Origin: Flavobacteriaceae bacterium S0862
GTDB lineage: Bacteria > Bacteroidota > Bacteroidia > Flavobacteriales > Flavobacteriaceae
Direction of reading: 5' to 3'
Assembly (NCBI GenBank): GCA_023015825.1
Contig: JALKAW010000007.1
Span: forward strand, 1-64,000
DNA: 64,000 bases
The notes below the pieces were generated by a model. It was not told where the DNA came from and ran no database searches. It was given only the letters and a program-made list of their open reading frames with translations. Both the position numbers and the translations under genes were made by a program. Below, piece after piece: positions 1 to 9,316 of the stretch. Position 1 is the first letter of the stretch; each line of letters opens with the position of its first letter.

Positions 1-141
1 TTCTATTTTGGATATGCGTATCAGTTTACTACCAATGGATTATCAGCGTATAACTCTGGTACTCACGTTGTCACTATCGGACTGGATTTCCTTAGAGGCA
101 TTAGTGATTGTGCCTGTACTAGTAATCGTAGCCCTTGGTAA
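1..141 (+). CDS. PorP/SprF family type IX secretion membrane protein, C-terminal end only
   Basis: The first 141 bases read in frame 1 as 46 codons and a TAA stop; the gene starts outside the window. The fragment has alternating hydrophobic/aromatic residues (FYFGYAYQF) and the YNSGTHVVTIGLDF element. Both resemble the last beta strands of PorP/SprF outer-membrane proteins, where a GTHE-hydrophobic strand closes the barrel. The full PorP/SprF protein at 33398-34315 ends with a comparable GTHEIVIIF strand. These proteins help attach or secrete adhesins through the type IX system. The last residues (DCACTSNRSPW) are unusual. The assignment rests on a short fragment. Confidence 0.6.
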   Translation, partial: FYFGYAYQFTTNGLSAYNSGTHVVTIGLDFLRGISDCACTSNRSPW

Positions 142-214
142 GATATTCTGAATTCTTTTTAAAAAAATTATTGACGGATAAAAAAGTAAATTAAACTAAC
201 GTTCTAGTACCCTT

Positions 215-3200
215 TTATTTATCTATCATTTTCCACCGATTTAACAACTCCAATACACGAGTATCTAATAAACTTACTGCTTCTGTTGTTTTTACAGTTG
301 GCATTGCATCGGCACTTTGAAGTATATCTATGAGGTACAATAATTTGGATTGAAGTCCAACCAAAGTTTCATCTTCTAAATCACTCGCTTGGATACTACC
401 ATAAAAAAAACTAATGCTTCTAGGTTGACCATTGCCTCTAAAATTATTTAAGTCTGTTAGCGATTTCTTGTTTAGATTTTGCGTAGCAATTTTGCTATCT
501 ATAAGTTCCCGTATCGTTTGCAACTTGTTATAATTAGAGTAGCAAAGCAAAGAAAGTTGTGTTTGTAAATCTACTGCTTTTAAGCTTAGTTGTGACCGAG
601 GATCAAGTTTTACCGTAATGCTACGTTCTGTAGTTACTTCATCAACAATCAGTTGCACTTTATAAGTTCCAGGTGCTACATAAGGCCCAACAGGTCCGCT
701 TGGTGTATCGTATTGTACTGCAGCAATACCATAGCTTCTCTGAGCTCCTCGAGGAGATTGGTAACGCAAGTTCCAAATAAAACGTTGATGGCCCTGTTTT
801 GTTGATAATTGCTGCTCTGGGCGAGCCCAATACGTTGGGTGTCGCATTGTTGTAGAATCTATTTCTTCAACAACATCGTCACTTGAGAACGTTGACACCA
901 ATTGATTTTTTTGATCGAGAATATTTAGCTGAACTTTATTTGCAGCCCCTCCTAGAAAATAATCAATTATTCCACCATCAGGTGGATTTTGTGCAGTAGG
1001 TTCTTCTGGTGGTAGCGGCGTATCAGTAAACACATTATGACGCACACGTATTGCATCACTTGGTTGAAATAAATAAGTATTTAGAGATTGTAATTTTGTT
1101 AATTCTCGAAGTGGGCTAAAATTATCCAAAATCCAAATTGAACGCCCATGTGTACCAATAACCAAATCATTTTCATGAATAACCAAATCACGAATTGAAG
1201 ACGCTGGCATATTTAGTCGTAGTGATTTCCATGAAGCACCGTCATCATTTGAAAAATAGACTTCACGTTCGGTTCCAGCAAACAGCAAGCCTTCTTTCTT
1301 GTGGTCTTCGCGCACTACATTTACAGGTCCTGAAGGATTCATACCAGACACAATTTTTATCCAAGTTTCACCAAAATTGTGGGTTTTATAAATATGAGGC
1401 TTCATATCGTCTTTTCTAATGGCATTTACAGCAATATAAGCGGTTCCTTTATTAAAATGACCAGCGTCAATTTGTGAAATTTTATCCCAGGATGTCAAAT
1501 CAGGAGGTGTTACATTTTTCCATGTGGCACCTCCATTGGTAGTAATGTGTACTAAACCATCATCGGTTCCTGCCCAAATAATATTTTTATCAATAGAAGA
1601 TGGTGCCAAAGCATATACAATAGCACGTTGTGGCATATTTCTATGGGCATCTGTTGTATAGTTGCCCACATTTTTAGGTACTTCTGGATTCTTTTTTGTT
1701 AAATCGGGACTAATTTGCTCCCAGTTTTGGCCTCCGTCTAAAGTTTTCCAAATCACATTAGTACCAAAGAGTAACATATTATCATCCAACGGATGAAATA
1801 GAAGTGGCATTGTTCTAAGAAATCTTACTTCACCAGAACGCAGTACTTCTGGCCCAACAAATTGATTTTGTCCTGTTTTTTTATTAAAACGCGTTACTCG
1901 ACCTCCATAAATAATATTGGAATCTTTTGGATCTGGCGCCACATATGCATATTCGTCTGCGCCAACACCAATAAATTCCCTAAAGGAAATTTGACCTCCA
2001 TTACTTCTACTTGCAACACCAATAGCTCCGCTTTCTTGTTGGCCACCATAGACCCAATAAGGAAATTGGTTATCGGTAGTAACATGGTACAACTGTGCTG
2101 TTGGTTGGTTATACCACGAGCTCCATGTTTTTCCTCCATTTACAGTAATCACAGCACCTTGATCTGCAGAGAACAATCTAATTTCTGGTTGCAATGGATT
2201 AATCCATAAACGTTGATAATCATCACCTCCTGGTGCTCCTTTTATAGAAGTCCATGTTTCTCCTGCATCATCAGATCGATACGAAGCTACGTTTGCAATG
2301 AACACAATATTTTCGTTATTTGGATGTACTTGTATATCACGTCCCAAAAGGCGTCTGTTGGTATGTACCAAATTCCAGCTTTCACCTGCATCATCACTTC
2401 TGTAAATTCCTCCATTATTTTTAGCACTAACCATGGCATACATTCGTTGAGAGTTACTTAAGGAAGTTGTAACCCATACTCTACCCAGACCATCACTTGC
2501 TCCAGGTAATCCTTTAGTTATTTTGTTCCAAGTTTCACCACCATCTGTAGATTTGTATAAACCGCTATTGGTTCCTGAGAATTTGGCGTTTTCCCAAGGA
2601 CCTTCTTGATGCTCCCACATAGTTGCAAATACAATTTGTGAATTGTTTGGGTCAAGTTCAACTTGTATAGCTCCTGTCTGTGCATTGATATATAACGTTT
2701 TTTTCCATGTTTTTCCACCATCAATAGATTTAAAGACACCACGTGTAGTATTAGCACCATAAGGATGACCCATTCCAGCTACAAAAATGATATTAGGATT
2801 GGTTGGATGTACAATAACTCGACCAACTTGTTGGACGTCTCCCAATCCAATATGTTGCCAGTTTTTCCCACCATCGATAGATTTAAACATTCCATCACCA
2901 ACAGATAAATCAGGTCTATGCATTCCTTCGCCTGTTCCTACATAGATAATATTTGGATTACTAGGTGATACCGCCAAGTCTCCAATAGAACCAGTTGGAG
3001 CCTCATCAAAAATAGGATTCCATGTTCGGCCATAATCGTCTGTTTTCCATACACCTCCATTGTTTACTCCAATAAAAAATACATTAGGCTGTGTAGGAAC
3101 ACCTACAGCGCCTACTGTCCTTCCTGCACGGAATGGACCAATCATCCTATAATTCAGTTCTTGGTATTGAGATGGATTGGTTTGTGAAAAAGTTAAGGAA

Positions 3201-3241
3201 ATAGCAAAAAATGCAAAGAAGTAACAAACAAAGCTGCGCAT
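215..3241 (-). CDS. Secreted BNR/sortilin (VPS10)-like propeller protein, glycosyl-hydrolase-like
   Basis: A 1008-residue protein with an N-terminal signal peptide (residues 1-20, ending FSQ). Most of it (about 30-690) is a run of BNR/Asp-box repeats of the type KSxDGGKTW and RSDDAGESW, at least ten copies, which fold into one or two beta propellers as in sortilin/VPS10 and xyloglucanase-like proteins. The C-terminal 300 residues hold a small beta domain and a helical tail. Proteins of this build are common in Bacteroidota and are annotated as glycosyl hydrolases, but no catalytic residues can be assigned here. It has no obvious type IX sorting domain. It ends 73 bases from the upstream PorP/SprF tail, which is convergent. 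Its link to the neighbouring glucan locus is uncertain. Confidence 0.8.
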   Translation of the reverse strand: MRSFVCYFFAFFAISLTFSQTNPSQYQELNYRMIGPFRAGRTVGAVGVPTQPNVFFIGVNNGGVWKTDDYGRTWNPIFDEAPTGSIGDLAVSPSNPNIIYVGTGEGMHRPDLSVGDGMFKSIDGGKNWQHIGLGDVQQVGRVIVHPTNPNIIFVAGMGHPYGANTTRGVFKSIDGGKTWKKTLYINAQTGAIQVELDPNNSQIVFATMWEHQEGPWENAKFSGTNSGLYKSTDGGETWNKITKGLPGASDGLGRVWVTTSLSNSQRMYAMVSAKNNGGIYRSDDAGESWNLVHTNRRLLGRDIQVHPNNENIVFIANVASYRSDDAGETWTSIKGAPGGDDYQRLWINPLQPEIRLFSADQGAVITVNGGKTWSSWYNQPTAQLYHVTTDNQFPYWVYGGQQESGAIGVASRSNGGQISFREFIGVGADEYAYVAPDPKDSNIIYGGRVTRFNKKTGQNQFVGPEVLRSGEVRFLRTMPLLFHPLDDNMLLFGTNVIWKTLDGGQNWEQISPDLTKKNPEVPKNVGNYTTDAHRNMPQRAIVYALAPSSIDKNIIWAGTDDGLVHITTNGGATWKNVTPPDLTSWDKISQIDAGHFNKGTAYIAVNAIRKDDMKPHIYKTHNFGETWIKIVSGMNPSGPVNVVREDHKKEGLLFAGTEREVYFSNDDGASWKSLRLNMPASSIRDLVIHENDLVIGTHGRSIWILDNFSPLRELTKLQSLNTYLFQPSDAIRVRHNVFTDTPLPPEEPTAQNPPDGGIIDYFLGGAANKVQLNILDQKNQLVSTFSSDDVVEEIDSTTMRHPTYWARPEQQLSTKQGHQRFIWNLRYQSPRGAQRSYGIAAVQYDTPSGPVGPYVAPGTYKVQLIVDEVTTERSITVKLDPRSQLSLKAVDLQTQLSLLCYSNYNKLQTIRELIDSKIATQNLNKKSLTDLNNFRGNGQPRSISFFYGSIQASDLEDETLVGLQSKLLYLIDILQSADAMPTVKTTEAVSLLDTRVLELLNRWKMIDK

Positions 3242-3404
3242 GATTAAAAGTATTCTGGTTGGTTCTTTAAAAATACAATTTTTTTGTTTGGTACTACTCT
3301 GTAGTAATATCTTTTGTAGTAAACACTACGAGAAGATTTTGTTTAAAAAGAATTTCATGGGATTTCAGCATATTTTGCTGTAGGCATAGATAGTGCTTAT
3401 TATA

Positions 3405-4424
3405 TTAAATTGAGCTTCTTGTTGTTTCTTTATGTACTATTGTAAATGGAATTTTAAGTGTTGAATACGCATTATCCAAATCCTTATTGTTTAACTCATT
3501 AACTAACAATCGTAAAGCGTTTTCTCCAATTGTTTCTGCATTTTGATCAATATAAGATAACTTTGGAATAGATAAATTTGAAACAACTTCATCTGTAAAT
3601 CCTATTAAGCTTATATCCTTTGGAATATCATAACCCATGTTTATAGCTACATTTACTGTAATAGTTCCTGTAATATTATCAGCAGCAATGATAGCGTCAA
3701 TATTTGGATTATTTATTAAGAAATTTTTAATCAAACCTTGATAATCATCTTCTTTTTTAATAAATAAATACATAGGATTTAAATCAGGCAATACACTCAT
3801 TTTAATAGCATTTTCATAGCCTATTCTTCTTAATGCTCCAACATTTAAATCATTTATAGTACTAATAAAAGCAATTTGCTTTTTTCCTCTATTTATAAGC
3901 ATGTTTGTTACTTCATGTGCAGCTTTAAAATCATTAATTATAACTTTATTACATTCAATATCATTTAAGTTACGATCAAACATTATCATTGGAATTCTTT
4001 TTTCACTAAGTGTTTGAAGATGTTGAATTCTAGAGGACAATAACGTCTCTTCTGAAACTGCAATAATAAAACCATCTACACTTCCATTAGATAATAGTGA
4101 AATACTTTCTTGTTCCTTAACCAATTGTTCGTTGGTTATGCAAGTAATTATACTATATCCCAATTTAGTAGCCTCATTTTGAATACCATATAAAGCCATT
4201 GCAAAAAAGCGATTTAAAATATTTGGAATGATAACTCCAACAGTTTTTGTTTTATTTTGCTTTAAACTTAAGGCAACTCTATTTGGTTGATAGTTGAGTT
4301 CTCCTGCTAATTTCTTAACGCGACTAATTGTTTCTTTACTTATTTCATCACTATCACTTAATGCCTTAGAAACTGTCGAAATAGAAACATTTAATCTCTC
4401 TGCTAAATTCTTTAATGTTATCAT
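3405..4424 (-). CDS. LacI-family transcriptional regulator
   Basis: A 339-residue LacI/GalR-type regulator. Residues 2-50 form the helix-turn-helix and hinge (TLKNLAERLNVSISTVSKAL, then NYQPNRVA). Residues about 60-335 are a periplasmic-binding-protein-like sugar-sensing domain (VGVIIPNILNRFFA, DGFIIAVSE, IPMIMFDRN, DAIIAADNITG, ISLIGFTDE). It lies 42 bases downstream of the cytosolic GH17 gene and on the same strand, so it may be the last gene of the glucan operon or have its own transcript. A role as a cytoplasmic sensor of imported glucose or laminari-oligosaccharides follows from position and family, not from any visible operator. Confidence 0.9.
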   Translation of the reverse strand: MITLKNLAERLNVSISTVSKALSDSDEISKETISRVKKLAGELNYQPNRVALSLKQNKTKTVGVIIPNILNRFFAMALYGIQNEATKLGYSIITCITNEQLVKEQESISLLSNGSVDGFIIAVSEETLLSSRIQHLQTLSEKRIPMIMFDRNLNDIECNKVIINDFKAAHEVTNMLINRGKKQIAFISTINDLNVGALRRIGYENAIKMSVLPDLNPMYLFIKKEDDYQGLIKNFLINNPNIDAIIAADNITGTITVNVAINMGYDIPKDISLIGFTDEVVSNLSIPKLSYIDQNAETIGENALRLLVNELNNKDLDNAYSTLKIPFTIVHKETTRSSI

Positions 4425-4466
4425 ATATTAAAACTAATATAAAAAGAGCGTCTTTGATTTATTGTC

Positions 4467-5354
4467 TTAATATTTTAAATTTTCATTTTTATCCCAAATT
4501 CCCCAAAAAGCCCCAACATCACCTTCTGCTCCAACTTTCCATGATTCATCAAAAGACGAAAAATAAAACATTTCAATATCATCATCCTTTGACCATTTTT
4601 GAGCATTTATAAAATACTTCAAGGCATTTTCTTCTGATGGAAATGCACCTTCCAAATTAGCACCTTCATTGGGCCAACCAGTTTCTGTGATAATGATGCG
4701 CTTACCGCCACCTGCTCGTTTAGCTCTATGGTACATATCCTTCATATATAACAACGAATAATCTTGGTCACAACCTTCCCAAAAAGGGTAGCAATTAGCT
4801 AAAATAACGTCACAAACCTCTGTTATTGCTGGTCTATCAGAAAATTCATAATAAGCATCAACATAGCCAACTGGGACTTTGTCATTTACTTCTTTTTTAA
4901 CCTTTAGAATGAATGTAATTAATTCTTCTTCAGTTAAATCGCCGCGATACATGACCTCATTGCCAACTGCTGCAACGTCCACATACCCTTGATTTGCAAG
5001 TTCTATTAAGCCTTTAATCTCACTTTTATTAATTTCATCATCATCCCCTAACCAAGCGCCAACTAAAGTTTTTAATCCATATTCTTTAGCAATTTTTGGA
5101 ATAAGTTCGTTACCCTCAGTACATGAAAAAGAACGAATCCAATTTGTATATGGTTTAATAATTTCAATACGTCTTCTTATTTGTGCTTCTGAAAGTACTT
5201 CACCTGGCTCTTGTCCATCCATATATGGACTAAAGCATAATCCATGCATGCCATTTTTTAGTGTTTTTTTAAATGTCTTTCTTAATCCTTCAATAGATAC
5301 ATCATCATAATCTACAGCTGTTAATGCTAAAAACTTTTCTTCTCTAAGTGACAT
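4467..5354 (-). CDS. Cytosolic GH17 family beta-1,3-glucanase-like glycoside hydrolase
   Basis: A 295-residue TIM-barrel enzyme of the GH17 type. The likely acid/base is E133 in VGNEVMYRG and the likely nucleophile is E224 in TETGWPNEG, the two hallmark GH17 motifs; YVDVAAVGNE and ILANCYPFWEG mark other barrel strands. There is no signal peptide (MSLREEKFLALT), so it should act in the cytosol, unlike its paralogue at 9317-10630, which is a lipoprotein. The gene sits 5 bases after the MFS symporter gene, which fits a role in cleaving or transglycosylating short beta-1,3-glucan oligosaccharides after import. It is about as long as a bare GH17 catalytic domain. Confidence 0.85.
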   Translation of the reverse strand: MSLREEKFLALTAVDYDDVSIEGLRKTFKKTLKNGMHGLCFSPYMDGQEPGEVLSEAQIRRRIEIIKPYTNWIRSFSCTEGNELIPKIAKEYGLKTLVGAWLGDDDEINKSEIKGLIELANQGYVDVAAVGNEVMYRGDLTEEELITFILKVKKEVNDKVPVGYVDAYYEFSDRPAITEVCDVILANCYPFWEGCDQDYSLLYMKDMYHRAKRAGGGKRIIITETGWPNEGANLEGAFPSEENALKYFINAQKWSKDDDIEMFYFSSFDESWKVGAEGDVGAFWGIWDKNENLKY

Positions 5355-5359
5355 AAAAT

Positions 5360-6799
5360 TTATTGTTTTTGTAATTTACTATTATGTTGTTTTCTTACGC
5401 TCTTTAATTTTGCTCTAATTTCATTTGCTCGCTTTTCATCTATATTATAATCGCGCATAATGTACATAGCCAAAAGAGTTCCTACTAACGGAAAGAAGCA
5501 AAAGAATGCATGCAAACCATCTACAGCAGCTTGCTGATCTGTAGTTGGAAGATCTGCGTTAAAACCAACAATTGCGATTATAACACCACTTAATGCACCA
5601 GCTATTGCAAAACCAACTTTAACCATCCACCAATATATAGCCCCAAATATTCCTTCTCTTCTTTTCCCTGTATTGAGCTCATCTACATCAATAACATCTG
5701 CAGTCATTGACATCATTATAGTAAACAGGCTACCAATTCCAAATGAGAAAAATGGCAATGCTATGATATACATCCATGGCTTACCTGGTATAAATAAAAA
5801 ATATAGCATTACATATCCAATAATCGAAATACTTTGTGCAATCAAAAATGCCTTTTTCTTTCCATATACTTTTGCCATCCAAGTCACTATAGGTATTACA
5901 ATAAATGTTGTGCCCAAAGCACCAAAACATCCAAATAAGGACACCCAAATACCACTTGCTCCTGCATCACCATTAAATAATTTATAGACAATTACAAAAA
6001 ATGTCAGTGCCGCAACTGTATTAAATGCGTTAAAAATTAAAAAGGTAGCTCCGCATAATTTTCTAAATTCCTTAATCTTAAAAGCTTCTATAAAACTGTC
6101 ATAAATTTTCTTTAAACTATTTCCAATATTGGCTTTATTTAAAGGCTCGTAGTCTTTATCTACAGTTGATTCACTTTTTATAAAAAGTGCTGGTACCATA
6201 GCACAAATAGCACATGGAATAGCTACCCAAACAGATAATTGCCTTACGGCTACTTCAGCAGATGGAAACCACTCTGGGTCATACATAATAATCCAAAATA
6301 AAGGCGCTATCACCCAAGCCCATTGACCAATCCATTGCGCCACTGCCATAATATGAGTTCGTTCATGAAAATCATCACTCATTTCATAACCCATAGCTAC
6401 ATAAGGAACACTAAAAAAGGTAAGCCCTAAATAGAAAACAATAGACCATAGAAAGAAATACCAGAAATTAAATTGTAATGAGTTTTCCTTAAAAAGCTGC
6501 CACATAGCAATATAGGCAACTCCCATTATAACAGCTCCAATGAGCACATACTGTCTACGACGACCCCATTTTGATTTTGTATTATCTGAGATGAAACCCA
6601 TAATAGGGTCAGTGATTGAATCGAAAATTCTTGGTGCAAAGAAAATTACACCCCACATCCAACCAGGAAATCCTAAGTCTTCTACTAGTACTACCATAAA
6701 TATTCCCATAATGGCTGGAAACATTTGGTTAGCAAACATTCCAAAACCGAATGCTATTTTCTGACCCATTGGGACTTTGTTTGACTTAAGGTTAGACAT
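5360..6799 (-). CDS. GPH-family (MelB-like) MFS sugar:cation symporter
   Basis: A 479-residue polytopic inner-membrane protein with about 12 hydrophobic segments. The motif FDSITDPIMGF followed by SDNTKSKWGRRRQY in the first intracellular loop is the signature of glycoside-pentoside-hexuronide:cation symporters. MSMTADVIDVDELNTGKRR in the second half is the other conserved GPH block. It lies between the GH30 and cytosolic GH17 genes (gaps of 3 and 5 bases). It probably carries mono- or oligosaccharides released from beta-glucan in the periplasm into the cytosol, where the GH149-like phosphorylase and cytosolic GH17 would use them. The substrate is inferred from context. Confidence 0.9.
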   Translation of the reverse strand: MSNLKSNKVPMGQKIAFGFGMFANQMFPAIMGIFMVVLVEDLGFPGWMWGVIFFAPRIFDSITDPIMGFISDNTKSKWGRRRQYVLIGAVIMGVAYIAMWQLFKENSLQFNFWYFFLWSIVFYLGLTFFSVPYVAMGYEMSDDFHERTHIMAVAQWIGQWAWVIAPLFWIIMYDPEWFPSAEVAVRQLSVWVAIPCAICAMVPALFIKSESTVDKDYEPLNKANIGNSLKKIYDSFIEAFKIKEFRKLCGATFLIFNAFNTVAALTFFVIVYKLFNGDAGASGIWVSLFGCFGALGTTFIVIPIVTWMAKVYGKKKAFLIAQSISIIGYVMLYFLFIPGKPWMYIIALPFFSFGIGSLFTIMMSMTADVIDVDELNTGKRREGIFGAIYWWMVKVGFAIAGALSGVIIAIVGFNADLPTTDQQAAVDGLHAFFCFFPLVGTLLAMYIMRDYNIDEKRANEIRAKLKSVRKQHNSKLQKQ

Positions 6800-6802
6800 A
6801 GT

Positions 6803-8290
6803 TTAATTTGTTAGTGTTATAGTTTGAATTGCTTGTGCATTGATTGACATATTTTTTTCTTTTTCACCTAAGAAAATAGTGAAGTTCTTTACTTCAGTAC
6901 TTTGATTAAGAACCACAACTGCGATTGTTCCATCTGGGTTCTTGGCTGCGGTAACCATAAGGTCATCTTCTGAATTTAAAACATCAATAATTTTTGCTTC
7001 AGGTCTGATGTATTTGCTGAAATGTGCCATTGTATAATATATTGGCGTAAAGTAAACCTCATCCTTATCAGGGTCTACAATTATTGGCGCCACACACCAA
7101 TTTTTAAACCAATTTGGACCACCTTGTCTGTCTAAAACCATATTCCAATCTATCCAACCATCTACCCAATTATTAAGGCAACCAATAATATCTCTTGCAT
7201 AACGATAAACTGGTGAATATTTTGGATGCAAATGTCTGTCCTTATCTGATGCCCAATCCCAGCCCCAATCCGTAGCTTCCTTGCTCCAATACCAAGCATC
7301 GTCCTTCCATTTAGGTATCTCAGAATCTACACATCCTTCGGTTTCAATTAAATATTTATTTGGTGCTTTATTATGTGCATATTGCAAATCTTCAGGAAAA
7401 TAATCATAAGTACTTTCATACCAATGAATAGCAGTTCCAGCAAAGTATTTTGAAGATGCTTCATCTTTAAACATCTCATCAACCCATTCTTTTAAACCTG
7501 CTCTATTTTGGTCATACCCAAGAATATTTACATCGCTTTTTCCTGCCGCCTCCAATTTCGGCCCTAGGTGGTTTTGAACAAAATCAGTTTCTTCTTTAGG
7601 TGTAAAGTGCATACTTTCCCAATTATTACCATTTCCATGAGGTTCGTTAACTGGTGTTAAACCCCAAATATCAATTCCTTCAGCTTCGTAAGCATCTAAG
7701 TATTTATTAAAATACAAGGCAAATGCATCATAAAACTCTGGCAATAGTTTTCCTCCAACATAATTCCTATTATCTTTCATCCAAGGTGGCGCTGTCCAGG
7801 GAGATGCAATAATATTAAAGCCATCTTTTGAAATTGCCATAGCATCTTTAATCATCGGAATTAAATCGTCTCTATCTTCTTCGATAGTGAAATTTTCTAA
7901 AGCTAAATCTCCCTCAACCGGTGCATAGGTGTAATTATTCAATGAGAAGTCACAAGAAGCAATATGCGTTCTGGTAAGTGAATATCGAGCGCCTTCTTCT
8001 CCAAAATAAGCTTGTAAGATTGTATCTCTATTTTTTTTACTCAATCGATTTAGTAAATAGGCCGAAGATTCTGTAAATGAGCCTCCAAAACCAGTAATTG
8101 TTTGATACGTTTTATCAGGATTAATCATGATTTCTGATGGGTTATCAGAAGACGTAAATTCAGTTAATTTTGTCAATTTATTTCCTGAAGCAGATGTTTC
8201 GTAAACGTCTACCTCTAATTGATTAGAATTACAACTCATACATAATCCAATTAATATAATGATATAGTGTTTTAGTTTTAGTTTCATCAT
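6803..8290 (-). CDS. GH30 family glycoside hydrolase lipoprotein (beta-1,6-glucanase-like)
   Basis: A 495-residue lipoprotein with a lipobox near residue 20 (LCMSCNSN). It has the GH30 TIM barrel with an added beta domain. GFGGSFTESSAYLL is the conserved GH30 N-terminal strand, E216 in TPVNEPHGN is the likely acid/base, and E318 in IETEGC the likely nucleophile. The C-terminal 60 residues (AKNPDGTIAVVVLNQS) are the Glyco_hydro_30C beta domain. GH30 enzymes beside GH16 and GH17 in marine flavobacterial laminarin loci remove beta-1,6-glucosyl branches; exact specificity cannot be read from the sequence. It overlaps no neighbour but sits only 3-6 bases from each, in the middle of the operon. Confidence 0.88.
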   Translation of the reverse strand: MMKLKLKHYIIILIGLCMSCNSNQLEVDVYETSASGNKLTKLTEFTSSDNPSEIMINPDKTYQTITGFGGSFTESSAYLLNRLSKKNRDTILQAYFGEEGARYSLTRTHIASCDFSLNNYTYAPVEGDLALENFTIEEDRDDLIPMIKDAMAISKDGFNIIASPWTAPPWMKDNRNYVGGKLLPEFYDAFALYFNKYLDAYEAEGIDIWGLTPVNEPHGNGNNWESMHFTPKEETDFVQNHLGPKLEAAGKSDVNILGYDQNRAGLKEWVDEMFKDEASSKYFAGTAIHWYESTYDYFPEDLQYAHNKAPNKYLIETEGCVDSEIPKWKDDAWYWSKEATDWGWDWASDKDRHLHPKYSPVYRYARDIIGCLNNWVDGWIDWNMVLDRQGGPNWFKNWCVAPIIVDPDKDEVYFTPIYYTMAHFSKYIRPEAKIIDVLNSEDDLMVTAAKNPDGTIAVVVLNQSTEVKNFTIFLGEKEKNMSINAQAIQTITLTN

Positions 8291-8296
8291 CTTATT

Positions 8297-9313
8297 TTAG
8301 TTATTTGATGATTTATATTTCTGTTTTACAACATCGAAGGTTATTTTCTTATTTCTATCAATATCTACAATTCCCCAATATTCCTCATTTGGCGCTCCAT
8401 CATATGGCACTCCAGTGCTATTTGGAGCACTTCCACCTGTATCTTGAATACTAGGATTTCCTGCTTTCCACCAGCCATCTAAAAATGAGAAAAGAGTTAC
8501 TCCAGAACCAATATTAGTATTAGCAAAAACGTCATCTAAAATTTTAGTATTAGCATCAGCCTGAGCTTGTTGATTTTCGCCTTGTTGGTAACCAGCTTTA
8601 GTTATTTTCATATAACTATCTGCTCCAGCTTCAGATAAATACATTGGTTTATTGCTTACCTTTTCCCATTCTTTGTAAATGGTTCCTGGATTATCCCAAC
8701 GGTATACATTCATTCCCCAAACATCTATATTTGTTCCCATTTTGAGAGCTAGTGCATCAGGTAAATCACCATGTGCAGTAGTTGTAGGATGATTTGAATC
8801 TATTTCATGAATTAACCCAGCAGCATCATTCATTTCGGCATACCAATTTTTAATATCGCCTTTAAACCATTCTGGGTGGTAATTATATTCGTTACCTAAC
8901 TCCCACATTAGTATAGCATTGTGATCTTTATATTTTTTTACGTAATTGATGAATGTACCGGAAACTATGTCGTAAATACCATCTTGGTCATAACCAAAAC
9001 CAATAATAACCTTAATTCCAGCATCATGAATTTGGTTTAAAACCTGTAAGTCATCAATTGGTTCGTAAACTCTAATGGTATTAATTCCAGCCTCAGTCAT
9101 TAACTCTAAATCTTGCGTGAGATTATCAAAATCCCTATAATTCTCACTGCCTTTAGGAACTGGATGGTAACAAATACCCTTGATGATATATGGTTTTTCG
9201 TTTACTAACAACTGTCTTTCAGAAACGGATACTTCATCAACTTGTGATTCACCGTTACATGACATTAATGACATGCTTAAAAAAGCAACTATGTATAGTA
9301 TTTTCCTGTTCAT
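8297..9313 (-). CDS. Clan GH-A TIM-barrel glycoside hydrolase lipoprotein (GH2/GH5-like, family uncertain)
   Basis: A 338-residue lipoprotein (lipobox SLMSC at residues 15-19). The body is a (beta/alpha)8 barrel of clan GH-A type: INTIRVYEP early, the acid/base motif MWELGNEYNY in the middle and a putative nucleophile in PMYLSEAGADSY. The barrel resembles the catalytic domain of GH2 enzymes without the usual N-terminal beta-sandwich domains. Database annotation often calls such proteins GH2 TIM-barrel proteins. A beta-1,3-glucan-active role is inferred from its place between the GH30 and GH17 genes (gaps of 6 and 3 bases). I cannot name the CAZy family from the sequence alone. Confidence 0.75.
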   Translation of the reverse strand: MNRKILYIVAFLSMSLMSCNGESQVDEVSVSERQLLVNEKPYIIKGICYHPVPKGSENYRDFDNLTQDLELMTEAGINTIRVYEPIDDLQVLNQIHDAGIKVIIGFGYDQDGIYDIVSGTFINYVKKYKDHNAILMWELGNEYNYHPEWFKGDIKNWYAEMNDAAGLIHEIDSNHPTTTAHGDLPDALALKMGTNIDVWGMNVYRWDNPGTIYKEWEKVSNKPMYLSEAGADSYMKITKAGYQQGENQQAQADANTKILDDVFANTNIGSGVTLFSFLDGWWKAGNPSIQDTGGSAPNSTGVPYDGAPNEEYWGIVDIDRNKKITFDVVKQKYKSSNN

Positions 9314-9316
9314 TTT